Assembly: GCA_050291465.1 (NCBI GenBank)
Contig: JBNKJV010000012.1
Span: 1-64,000 of the forward strand
Reading direction: 5' to 3'
DNA from: CBFDBF01 sp050291465
Lineage (GTDB): Bacteria > Pseudomonadota > Gammaproteobacteria > Chromatiales > Chromatiaceae
DNA: 64,000 nucleotides
Below the pieces are notes generated by a model, which was not told the DNA's origin, searched no databases, and saw only the letters and a list, made by a program, of their open reading frames with translations. Positions 7,525-15,463 of this stretch are shown piece by piece. The translations under genes were made by a program, and so were the position numbers. Numbering within the stretch: position 1 is the stretch's first letter; each line of letters opens with the position of its first letter.

Positions 7525-9243
7525 TTACACCAACTCACTTTCCGGAGAGAGATACATCTCGTGATGCCCCTTTCCGGCCTCGATCATCGGATAGACGTTC
7601 TCGGCAGGATCAACGATCACGTTCATAAAAACCAGCCGGTCCTTCATGGCGAACGCCTCTTTCATCGCCGGCTCCAGATCTCCCGGGTTTTCCACCTTCA
7701 TCCCGACATGACCGAAACTCTCCGCCAGTTTGCTGAAATCCGGCAGTGCCTCCACGTAGGAGTGGGAATAGCGGCTGTCGTAGAAAAACTCCTGCCACTG
7801 GCGAACCATACCCATATAGCCGTTGTTCAGGAGAATGATCTTCAGCGGCAGATTGTGCTGGGCGCAGGTCGCCAACTCCTGGATACACATCTGGATGCTG
7901 GCCTCACCGGTCACCAGCGCCACATCCGCATCCGGATGCGCGATCTTCACGCCGACCGCCGCCGGCAATCCGAAACCCATGGTCCCCAAACCACCGGAGT
8001 TGATCCACCGACGCGGTTTGTCGAAGCCATAGAACTGGGCGGCGAACATCTGATGCTGCCCCACGTCGGAACAGACGAAGGCGTCACCCTTGGTTACCTT
8101 GTGCAGGGTCTCAACGGCAAACTGCGGCTTGATCAATTTACTGTTGCGATCGTACTTGAGGCATTGCATCTTCCGCCACCGCTCGATCTGACCCCACCAC
8201 GACTTCAGCGCCTTTTCGTTCGGCTTCTTCTTGCCCTCTTTGAGCAGCTTCGCCATATCCTTCAGCACCGCCTTGACCGGCCCGACGATGGGGACATCCA
8301 CCCGCACATTCTTACTGATGGACGAGGGATCGATATCGATATGGACAATCTTGGCATTCGGGCAAAAATGAGCCACATGACCGGTCACCCGATCATCAAA
8401 GCGCGCCCCGACCGCAATCAGCACATCCGCATCGTGCATGGCCATGTTGGCCTCATAGGTTCCGTGCATGCCAAGCATGCCGAGAAACTGTTTGTCGCTC
8501 GCAGGATAGGCCCCCAGTCCCATCAAGGTACTGGTTATGGGGAATCCCAGTTCCCGCACCACCTCCACCAGCAGCTTGGAGGCATCGTCTATCACCACTC
8601 CGCCGCCGGTATAGAACACCGGCCGCTCCGCGGCGAGCATCAGACTGATGGCCTTCTTGATCTGTCCCAGATGTCCCTTAACCACCGGGCTGTAGGAACG
8701 CATCGCAACCTTGTTTGGATGCTGATAGGGGATCTTGATATTCGGATCCGTGATGTCCTTGGGGATATCGACCACCACGGGGCCCGGCCTGCCCGACGTG
8801 GCGATAAAGAACGCCTTGCTTATGGTCTCGGCGATATCATGGATATCCTTGATCAGGAAGTTGTGCTTCACGCAGGGGCGGGTTATGCCGACCGTGTCGA
8901 CCTCCTGAAAGGCATCGCTGCCGATGAACGGCGTGGGCACCTGGCCCGTAAGCACCACCAGAGGAATGGAATCCATGTAGGCCGTCGCGATCCCGGTCAC
9001 GGCATTGGTCGCCCCCGGACCCGAGGTCACCAGAGCGACGCCCGGTTTCCCCGTGGATCGGGCATAACCGTCCGCCGCATGGGTGGCCCCCTGCTCGTGG
9101 CGTACCAGCACGTGTTTCACATCCTCCTGCGTAAACAACGCATCATAGATATGAAGAACCGCACCACCCGGGTACCCGAATACATGTTTCACGCCCTCAT
9201 CCTTCAAACATTGAATGATGATTTCGGCGCCACTCAGTTCCAC
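7525..9243 (-). CDS. ilvI: Acetolactate synthase large (catalytic) subunit
   Basis: A thiamine-diphosphate (TPP) enzyme that condenses two pyruvates, or pyruvate with 2-oxobutyrate. The 572 residues show the N-terminal TPP domain with YPGGAVLHIYDALF, the catalytic glutamate in RHEQGATHAADGYAR, the central FAD-binding domain and the C-terminal TPP domain. The usual TPP/Mg motif GDG reads GEA at residues 446-448 (TGEASIQM), with the distal LLNN kept; I believe GEG or GEA variants occur in other proteobacterial homologues, so activity is expected. The start is a GTG at 9243 with GGAGG 8 nt upstream. First gene of ilvIHC, behind a probable promoter at 9322-9353. Confidence 0.97.
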   Translation of the reverse strand: MELSGAEIIIQCLKDEGVKHVFGYPGGAVLHIYDALFTQEDVKHVLVRHEQGATHAADGYARSTGKPGVALVTSGPGATNAVTGIATAYMDSIPLVVLTGQVPTPFIGSDAFQEVDTVGITRPCVKHNFLIKDIHDIAETISKAFFIATSGRPGPVVVDIPKDITDPNIKIPYQHPNKVAMRSYSPVVKGHLGQIKKAISLMLAAERPVFYTGGGVVIDDASKLLVEVVRELGFPITSTLMGLGAYPASDKQFLGMLGMHGTYEANMAMHDADVLIAVGARFDDRVTGHVAHFCPNAKIVHIDIDPSSISKNVRVDVPIVGPVKAVLKDMAKLLKEGKKKPNEKALKSWWGQIERWRKMQCLKYDRNSKLIKPQFAVETLHKVTKGDAFVCSDVGQHQMFAAQFYGFDKPRRWINSGGLGTMGFGLPAAVGVKIAHPDADVALVTGEASIQMCIQELATCAQHNLPLKIILLNNGYMGMVRQWQEFFYDSRYSHSYVEALPDFSKLAESFGHVGMKVENPGDLEPAMKEAFAMKDRLVFMNVIVDPAENVYPMIEAGKGHHEMYLSPESELV

Positions 9244-9321
9244 GACAACGACCTCCGATAGCCCCGTCCAGGGGAGAAAATCCCCCCGAAGACCAATAAA
9301 TTAGGGAAAATATGGAAACAA

Positions 9322-9353
9322 TGTAAATTACTAATATTGTATAAGGAGGTCAA
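9322..9353 (-). promoter_or_regulatory. Probable promoter region of ilvIHC
   Basis: On the minus strand TTGACC (9348-9353, 5/6 match to -35) precedes a very AT-rich stretch; with 17-bp spacing the -10 would be TAATTT, a weak match. It lies about 80-105 bp before the ilvI GTG. A small G-rich/C-rich hairpin (9269-9285) lies between it and the start. Confidence 0.4.
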
Positions 9354-9482
9354 GGAAACTCGCTGCCCGGGAGCCCCTTTTCCCCCGGTATTTCCCAGGG
9401 GAATACGGATTCCGGCGGGATCCCGTTTCACGGTCGGCAGGACCGGCCCGCCGCCCCTCCGGAGTCAGGTGGAAAATAATCG

Positions 9483-9510
9483 CCGAAATTAGGAAATTTC
9501 CTACATTCGG
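9483..9510. promoter_or_regulatory. 28-bp near-perfect palindrome, operator candidate
   Basis: CCGAA..TAGGAAATTTCCTA..TTCGG: the central 14 bp are perfectly symmetric, the outer five bases on each side are again symmetric, and only two positions per arm mismatch. It lies about 240 bp upstream of ilvI, between that gene's promoter region and the rfbB terminator. The 9244-9691 gap otherwise holds no gene I can support. Which regulator binds is unknown. Confidence 0.45.
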
Positions 9511-9657
9511 AGAGGCACTGGCTGACAGCGGAAATCGGGGTGCACGACCATACTTAAACTGCACATGAAAGGAAGCCCCACGGATTTGGAGATACGGCGT
9601 TAAGGATTGACTCTAAGGAACAACTGGAAGGGAACCCACGCCAAACGGATTTGGCAC

Positions 9658-9693
9658 AAAAACCCCACTGGCTCGTAAGTCAGCGGGGTTTTT
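9658..9693 (-). terminator. Intrinsic terminator of rfbB
   Basis: AAAAACCCC-a-CTG and CAG-c-GGGGTTTTT form a stem with one mismatch and a 10-nt loop, with T-runs on both strands. On the minus strand it begins at the rfbB stop codon, so it ends that transcript. Confidence 0.85.
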
Positions 9694-10825
9694 ACTTTTC
9701 CTCCCACCCGTAATTCTCGGCAACCCAGCGGTGATAGCTCCCGTCCAAAAGCCTGCGCCACCATTTTTCGTTCGCCAGATACCAGTCCAGGGTGCGGCGG
9801 ATACCGCTCTCAAAGGACTCCCGCGGTCGGTATTGCAATTCCCGGGTAATCTTTCCGGCATCCACGGCATAACGGCGATCATGCCCGGGCCGATCCTGGA
9901 CGAAGGTTATCAGATCCGCGGCGGAATCTCCTTTTGACCGGGGAGCATCGGGAAAGGCTTCGGCCAGAGAAGGGAAATCCGCAAACCGTTCATCCAGCAA
10001 GCGACAGAGCAGTCTGGCGATGTCGAGATTGGTCCATTCATTTTTGCTGCCGATGTTATACGTCTGCCCCACACCCCCCCTTCGGAGGATCAGATCAACC
10101 CCGCGGTTGTGGTCATCCACATACAGCCAGTCACGTACCTGCTTACCATCGCCATAGATGGGCAGCGGCTTGCCCTTCAGTATGTTGATTATCACCAAAG
10201 GGATCAGTTTTTCCGGAAACTGGTAAGGGCCGTAGTTGTTGCAACAGTTGCTGATGGTCACATCCAGGCCGTAGGTGCCGTGATAGGCGCGCACCAGATG
10301 ATCGGCCGCCGCCTTGCTGGCAGCGTAGGGGGAAGTGGGGGCGTAGGGATGATTCTCCGTAAAGGGCGGCTCACCGTCCGCGAGGGATCCATAGACCTCA
10401 TCCGTCGACACCTGGTGGAAGCGATGCGGCTTCCCCGGTCTCTCCAGCCACACCGTTTTCGCCGCCTTCAGCAGCGCGTGGGTACCTATCACGTTGGTCT
10501 CGACAAAGGCCTCCGAGCCGAGAATTGAACGATCCACATGGGACTCCGCGGCGAAATGGACCAGGGTATCGATTGACTCCTCGCGAAGCAGCGACTCCAC
10601 CAGTTGCTGGTCACGGATATCGCCCTTGATGAAACGGAATCTCTTGTCACGCTTAACCGACACCAGGTTGTCATGATTACCGGCATAGGTAAGGGCATCC
10701 AGGACGACCACGCGGCAATCCACGTTGCTGTGCAACCAGTATTGAACAAAATTCGCACCGATAAATCCGGCTCCTCCGGTTACCAGAAGGCGGTTCGGTA
10801 TGTAATCGCGCGACTTTTCTTCCAT
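9692..10825 (-). CDS. rfbB: dTDP-glucose 4,6-dehydratase
   Basis: Converts dTDP-glucose to dTDP-4-keto-6-deoxyglucose, the gateway to dTDP-rhamnose and other deoxysugars of surface polysaccharides. The SDR-type fold is clear: NAD-binding VTGGAGFIG at residues 15-23, the catalytic triad TDE at 141-143 (VSTDEVYG), Y167 and K171 (YAASK). The product is about 377 residues, near normal. The ATG at 10825 (MEEKSRDYIPN) was chosen because a longer reading would run into the proS start region. The other rhamnose genes (rfbA, rfbC, rfbD) are not next to it, so it stands alone here, divergent from proS with an 81-bp shared upstream region and closed by a terminator. Confidence 0.94.
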   Translation of the reverse strand: MEEKSRDYIPNRLLVTGGAGFIGANFVQYWLHSNVDCRVVVLDALTYAGNHDNLVSVKRDKRFRFIKGDIRDQQLVESLLREESIDTLVHFAAESHVDRSILGSEAFVETNVIGTHALLKAAKTVWLERPGKPHRFHQVSTDEVYGSLADGEPPFTENHPYAPTSPYAASKAAADHLVRAYHGTYGLDVTISNCCNNYGPYQFPEKLIPLVIINILKGKPLPIYGDGKQVRDWLYVDDHNRGVDLILRRGGVGQTYNIGSKNEWTNLDIARLLCRLLDERFADFPSLAEAFPDAPRSKGDSAADLITFVQDRPGHDRRYAVDAGKITRELQYRPRESFESGIRRTLDWYLANEKWWRRLLDGSYHRWVAENYGWEEK

Positions 10826-10906
10826 ATAACCAGAGTTTAAGGAATTGTTACCTCTTCTGCATACGGCTAAAATCCACTTTTCATTTTCACCCGTCCGGAA
10901 TAACAG

Positions 10907-12628
10907 ATGCGCACTTCCCAATTCCCCCTCAATACCGTCAAGGAGACCCCCTCCGACGCCGAGATAGCCAGTCATCAACTCATGCTGCGAGCCGGCCTGA
11001 TACGTAAACTGGCGGCCGGACTCTACACCTGGTTACCGCTGGGATTGCGGGTATTGCGCAAGGTTGAGGAAATTGTCCGCGAAGAGATGAATCGCGCGGG
11101 CGCGCTGGAGGTCCTGATGCCCGCGGTACAGCCCGCGGAACTGTGGCAGGAATCCGGACGCTGGGAGAAATACGGTCCCGAGCTGCTGCGCATCAGGGAC
11201 CGGCATGAGCGTGAATTCTGCTTCGGACCAACCCACGAAGAGATTATTACCGAACTGGCCCGCAACGAGTTGCGCAGCTACAAGCAGTTACCGATCAATT
11301 TTTACCAGATCCAGACCAAGTTCCGTGACGAAATCAGACCCCGATTCGGGATCATGCGCGCCCGTGAGTTTCTGATGAAGGACGCCTACTCCTTCCATGC
11401 CGATGAGGCCTCGCTGCAGGAGACCTACGATCAGATGTATCAGGCCTATTCGCGGATATTCAGCCGCTGCGGTCTGGAGTTCCGTGCGGTGCAGGCGGAC
11501 ACCGGCAGCATCGGCGGTCAGGCTTCCCATGAATTCCATGTTCTGGCGGAGTCGGGGGAAGACGCCATCGCGTTCTCCACCGGGAGCGACTACGCGGCCA
11601 ACCTGGAACTGGCGGAGGCGGTCGCGCCTGCGGGCGACCGGCCGGGCCCGAGCGTGGAGATGGCGACGGTTGCAACCCCCGGACAACATACCATTGAGGA
11701 GGTCAGCCGTTTCCTGGGAGTCGGACCCGAAACCTGTCTGAAAACCCTGGTGGTAAAAGGTGTTGAAGAGGGGAAACTGGTGGCCCTGGCACTCAGAGGC
11801 GACCATGAGCTTAACGCAATCAAGGCGGAAAAGCTGGGGCCGGTGGGGGAACCGCTGACCATGGCCTCGGAGGAAGAGATACGGGCGGCCATCGGCTGTT
11901 CCGTGGGCTCTATCGGCCCGGTGGATCTCCCTATCCCCCTGTTCGTGGACCGTACCGCGGCGCATCTGGCCGATTTCGTTTGCGGCGCCAACAGAGACGG
12001 CGAACATCTGACCGGCGTTAACTGGGGCCGCGATCTACCGGAGCCGGTGGCAGTGGACCTACGCAATGTCGAGGAGGGGGATCCCAGTCCCGACGGCAAG
12101 GGAACCCTTACCCTGGTGCGGGGCATTGAGGTAGGCCACATCTTCCAACTTGGAAAGAAATACAGTGAAGCAATGAACGCCACCGTTCTGGATGAGAACG
12201 GGGTAACCCAGGTAATGACCATGGGCTGTTACGGCATCGGCGTTTCGCGGGTGGTCGCGGCAGCCATTGAACAGCGCCACGATGACAACGGCATCATCTG
12301 GCCGGCCTCCATCGCACCGTTCCAGGTCGCACTGTTACCCATGAAGATGAACAAATCACAGCGTGTTCGTGAAGCGGTGGAGAAGCTCTATCGGGAGATG
12401 ACCGACGCCGGCTTCGAAGTTCTGCTGGATGACCGTGATGTCAGACCGGGTTTCATGTTCGCCGATATGGAACTTATCGGAATCCCGCACCGGGTGGTAG
12501 TGGGCGAACGGGGCCTGGATGAGGGGATGCTGGAATATCGCGGCCGCACGGATAAAGAGAACAGCATGATTGCGCTGGACAGGATCATTCCCCATCTCCA
12601 GGGGTTGCTGAATACCCGCGGGATTTGA
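10907..12628 (+). CDS. proS: Prolyl-tRNA synthetase (bacterial type, with editing domain)
   Basis: Charges tRNA-Pro. The 573 residues follow the bacterial layout: class II catalytic core with motif 2 (FRDEIRPRFGIMRAREFLMKDAYSF), then an inserted YbaK-like editing domain at about residues 240-380 that hydrolyses mischarged Ala-tRNA-Pro (LKTLVVKG, ALRGDHELNAIKAEKLG), then motif 3 (MGCYGIGVSR) and the anticodon-binding domain (PFQVALLPM...DDRDVRPGFMFADMELIGIPHR). It begins at the ATG at 10907, divergent from rfbB. fabA follows after 86 bp on the same strand. Confidence 0.98.
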   Translation: MRTSQFPLNTVKETPSDAEIASHQLMLRAGLIRKLAAGLYTWLPLGLRVLRKVEEIVREEMNRAGALEVLMPAVQPAELWQESGRWEKYGPELLRIRDRHEREFCFGPTHEEIITELARNELRSYKQLPINFYQIQTKFRDEIRPRFGIMRAREFLMKDAYSFHADEASLQETYDQMYQAYSRIFSRCGLEFRAVQADTGSIGGQASHEFHVLAESGEDAIAFSTGSDYAANLELAEAVAPAGDRPGPSVEMATVATPGQHTIEEVSRFLGVGPETCLKTLVVKGVEEGKLVALALRGDHELNAIKAEKLGPVGEPLTMASEEEIRAAIGCSVGSIGPVDLPIPLFVDRTAAHLADFVCGANRDGEHLTGVNWGRDLPEPVAVDLRNVEEGDPSPDGKGTLTLVRGIEVGHIFQLGKKYSEAMNATVLDENGVTQVMTMGCYGIGVSRVVAAAIEQRHDDNGIIWPASIAPFQVALLPMKMNKSQRVREAVEKLYREMTDAGFEVLLDDRDVRPGFMFADMELIGIPHRVVVGERGLDEGMLEYRGRTDKENSMIALDRIIPHLQGLLNTRGI

Positions 12629-12714
12629 CACGAAGCAGCCACTCCACTGAAACTTGCACCCTCACGGTGGCTGACTAACGGCCATCCTCTCGAGAAGAAG
12701 GCAACAAATCATTC

Positions 12715-13230
12715 ATGGCACGAGAAGAAAGTTTTACGCGGGAACGCCTGCTCGATTGCGGGTACGGCAGAATGTTTGGTCCCGGCAACGCCCAGTTACC
12801 AACCCCCAACATGCTGATGATGGACCGCATCACGCGAATATCCGATGCGGGCGGAGTCTACGGCAAGGGTGAAATTATCGCGGAACTGGATATCAATCCG
12901 GATCTCTGGTTTTTCGCCTGCCACTTTCCGGGTGATCCGGTCATGCCGGGATGTCTGGGACTGGACGCCATGTGGCAGGCGGTGGGATTCTATCTGGCAT
13001 GGATCGGCAACCCCGGTCATGGCCGGGCTCTGGGTGTGGGTGAAGTAAAATTCACCGGACAGGTGCTGCCGACGGCCAAGATAGTATCCTACGAAATCAG
13101 TATAAAGCGGGTGGTCAACCGTAAACTGATTCTCGGTGTTGCGGACGGGATCGTTAAGGTGGATGGGAGAGAAATTTATTCCGCCAAAGACCTGCGTGTC
13201 GGCCTGTTCACCTCCACCGATAATTTCTGA
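12715..13230 (+). CDS. fabA: 3-hydroxydecanoyl-ACP dehydratase/isomerase
   Basis: Dehydrates 3-hydroxydecanoyl-ACP and isomerises the product, starting the anaerobic route to unsaturated fatty acids. The 171 residues have the hot-dog fold active site: H70 in ACHFPGDPVMPG and D84 in LGLDAMWQ, exactly as in E. coli FabA, which separates it from FabZ. AAGGCAACAAATC precedes the ATG. The usual partner fabB is not downstream; cpdA follows instead. A stem (CAGCCAC / GTGGCTG, 12637-12675) lies in the leader and might influence expression. Confidence 0.96.
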   Translation: MAREESFTRERLLDCGYGRMFGPGNAQLPTPNMLMMDRITRISDAGGVYGKGEIIAELDINPDLWFFACHFPGDPVMPGCLGLDAMWQAVGFYLAWIGNPGHGRALGVGEVKFTGQVLPTAKIVSYEISIKRVVNRKLILGVADGIVKVDGREIYSAKDLRVGLFTSTDNF

Positions 13231-13443
13231 CTTTAAAAACGAGGTTATAACAACTCGGGGAAACTCACGGGCCGGCAATACGCTCAGATTTGGAGCGTGA
13301 TCCTCTCCACAAACCGGCATCCCGTGGCGCTGGGATTTAGGAAAATTCAGCAAAATCCCGGTATACGATTCGCATAAATAGGAATTTCATGCCATCCTTT
13401 TGCGTAGCTTCGCTGATTTGAGTGGCTTTCCTGCCAAACATTA

Positions 13444-14271
13444 ATGATGGAAAGGAATATCTCGGAAAACTCGTCCCCGGATGCTCTGAAGATCCTTCAG
13501 ATCTCAGATACTCACCTCTTTGGCAAAGCTGACCGAAGACTGGCCGGAATGGATACGGACGAGTCGCTGCAGGAGGTCCTGAAGCTGGCAACAGAGTCCC
13601 TGCTACCGGTAGACCTGGTGCTGGTTACCGGGGACCTGGTGCACGACACTTCTCCGCAAGGTTATCAACGACTGAAAAACTATCTAAAGGCACTGGATGC
13701 GCCGGTCTATGTTTTGCCGGGCAACCATGATGACAACACGACGATGGCCGAACACCTTCGGGACGAAGGGATCACCATGCCGGATGCGGCTGATCACGGC
13801 CCCTGGCTCATCGTCATGCTTGATTCCAGCCTCCCCGACTCCGCGGGGGGACGCCTTTCCGAAGCAGCACTGGAAACTCTGGATACCAGCCTGCGCAACA
13901 ACCCCGACAAGCACGTCCTTGTCTGTCTGCATCATCACCCCCTGCCCTCGGGCTGCGCCTGGCTGGACAGAATGGCTTTGAGTAATCCGGAAGCGTTCTT
14001 TACCGTCATCGACCGCTATCAGAACGTCCGCTGCATTCTTTGGGGTCATATACATCAGACCTTCGAGACTGAACGCAACGGCGTGCTGCTGATGAGTTCA
14101 CCGTCGACCTGTGTACAGTTTGCGCCCAACAGAGATGATTTCGGTATAGACCCCACCCCCCCCGGCCTTCGTTGGCTAACCCTGCTACCGGACGGCACCC
14201 TCGATACCGGCGTGAAGCACCTCGATTCCACCCCCGCCGGCCTCGATCTCAAATCAGCCGGCTACCGCTAG
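13444..14271 (+). CDS. cpdA: CpdA-like 3',5'-cyclic-nucleotide phosphodiesterase (calcineurin-like)
   Basis: A metallophosphoesterase of 275 residues. The metal ligands are complete and in order: D22 and H24 (ISDTHLFG), GDLVHD at 63-68, GNHDD at 93-97, LHHHPLP near 160 and GHIHQ near 200. The order and the LKILQISDTHLF opening match CpdA/Icc, which hydrolyses cAMP with Fe and Mn. Substrate cannot be proved from sequence because close paralogues act on other phosphodiesters. ATG codons at 13444 and 13447 are equally possible. It lies 213 bp after fabA in a gap with no gene. Confidence 0.88.
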   Translation: MMERNISENSSPDALKILQISDTHLFGKADRRLAGMDTDESLQEVLKLATESLLPVDLVLVTGDLVHDTSPQGYQRLKNYLKALDAPVYVLPGNHDDNTTMAEHLRDEGITMPDAADHGPWLIVMLDSSLPDSAGGRLSEAALETLDTSLRNNPDKHVLVCLHHHPLPSGCAWLDRMALSNPEAFFTVIDRYQNVRCILWGHIHQTFETERNGVLLMSSPSTCVQFAPNRDDFGIDPTPPGLRWLTLLPDGTLDTGVKHLDSTPAGLDLKSAGYR

Positions 14272-14293
14272 AGCTACTCCCCAAAACCCGAAA

Positions 14294-14648
14294 ATAACGC
14301 GGAGTACGCAAAGGCGCGGAGGCTCAGAGTTTTTTTATAATCGATCACGATCCGTAAAACGGGCAGCTCCACAAACCCGGTGTCCGAAAATGTTATTCCG
14401 GACGGAGCGTAGCGAAGATCCGGAACCCAAGAATACAATACTAAGAACCTGCTGTAGGAGCGGCGCGATGCGCCGCGACAAAGATTTCATTGCGGCTACA
14501 AAACCGCTCCTACACGTCCCCCTTTCCAGGGGGAACAGCAGGGGGGGTTACCGGAACAACGGAACCTATTCGAGTCTCATCGCCAGAGGCGTCGGTTTAC
14601 CTACGTTACATCTTTGCGCCTCCGCGCCTTTGCGCTCTTTGCGTTAAA
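14294..14648. repeat. Inverted repeat element, CGCAAAG family, copy 3, with nested REP
   Basis: Left arm 14294-14331 (AACGCGGAGTACGCAAAGG...) and right arm 14611-14648 (CTTTGCGCCTCCGCGCC...GCGTTAA) are inverted. The roughly 280 bp between them contain a distinct REP-like palindrome at 14453-14514. This explains the whole gap between cpdA and sfsA; no gene is seen. Confidence 0.7.
14453..14514. repeat. REP-like palindrome, TGTAGGAGCGG type
   Basis: Outer arms TGTAGGAGCGG (14453-14463) and CCGCTCCTACA (14504-14514) are perfectly inverted, and an inner CGGCGC-gat-GCGCCG hairpin follows the left arm. The GTAGGAGCGG core is shared with REP sequences of Pseudomonas and relatives, which are mobilised by RAYT transposases; no such gene is in this window. 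Confidence 0.75.
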
Positions 14649-14660
14649 TCTCGATGTTTC

Positions 14661-15374
14661 TTAGGATTTAAGATCCACCGGAACCGGGCTGCCGGCCCGC
14701 AACCCATTACGAGTATGCTCGATTCTCACCGCCAACACCTCCACCCCCCGGGCAACCACCTCCCGCAATCGGTCCGCATAGCCCGGATCAATCGCGCCGG
14801 CCGGTGAGAAGCAGCACCCCTCCGGACGGTTCACCGCAAACAACACGACACCACGCCAACCTTTGTTAACCGCCTGCAGCAGCAGATCCAGGTGTTTTCT
14901 GCCCCGTTCCGTAACCGCGTCCGGAAATCGCACCCGATCATCCTCCAGAAGTGTAACGTTCTTGACCTCCACAAAGGCGTCCGGGCGCACCCCTTCCCGC
15001 AGTAACATATCAAAACGGGCGGAAGTTCCGTCCTCACCCTGAAACGGAACCTCGCGCCGCAGCTCGCGGTATCCCGAAAGTTGCGGTATCGATCCGGCCT
15101 CCAACGCTTCCGCAATAACACCGTTGGTACGCAGGGTGTTGACGCCTATCCAGCCGTTACCCATATCCACCCGCTCCAGAGTCCAGTTAAGCTTACGCCG
15201 GGGATTGTCACTGTAGCTGAGCTCCACCTTCGCCCCGGGTTCCCAACAACCCGTCATACTGCCGGTATTGGGACAGTGCGCGGTTACCAGGGACCCGTCG
15301 GCCAACTCCACATCCGCCAGAAACCGCTTATAGCGTCTGGTAATACGTCCCGGTGTCAGCGGCGGCAAAATCAT
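14661..15374 (-). CDS. sfsA: SfsA family DNA/RNA nuclease-like protein
   Basis: A 237-residue protein of the sugar fermentation stimulation family. Residues up to about 85 form the OB-like N-terminal domain (GRITRRYKRFLADVELADGSLVTAHCPNTGSM), and the rest is the PD-(D/E)XK nuclease-like domain, with D and E..K in RFDMLL..GVRPDAFVEVKNVTL. E. coli SfsA was named for its effect on maltose gene expression; the nuclease role is inferred from fold. Length and motifs are typical. It is convergent with cpdA across the repeat element and divergent from the next gene with about 90 bp between them. Confidence 0.93.
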   Translation of the reverse strand: MILPPLTPGRITRRYKRFLADVELADGSLVTAHCPNTGSMTGCWEPGAKVELSYSDNPRRKLNWTLERVDMGNGWIGVNTLRTNGVIAEALEAGSIPQLSGYRELRREVPFQGEDGTSARFDMLLREGVRPDAFVEVKNVTLLEDDRVRFPDAVTERGRKHLDLLLQAVNKGWRGVVLFAVNRPEGCCFSPAGAIDPGYADRLREVVARGVEVLAVRIEHTRNGLRAGSPVPVDLKS

Positions 15375-15463
15375 TTTGGACCTCTTCCAGAAAAATACCT
15401 TTGGCTCTGGGGTATTACAGTTCTTGCATCTACAGATTAAGTGGTATAAGTATTGAAGGAGTC

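Noticed and set aside
7561..9261. A 566-codon open frame antisense to ilvI
   Set aside because: Shadow of ilvI; composition of the translation is unnatural and no start signal or domain is seen.
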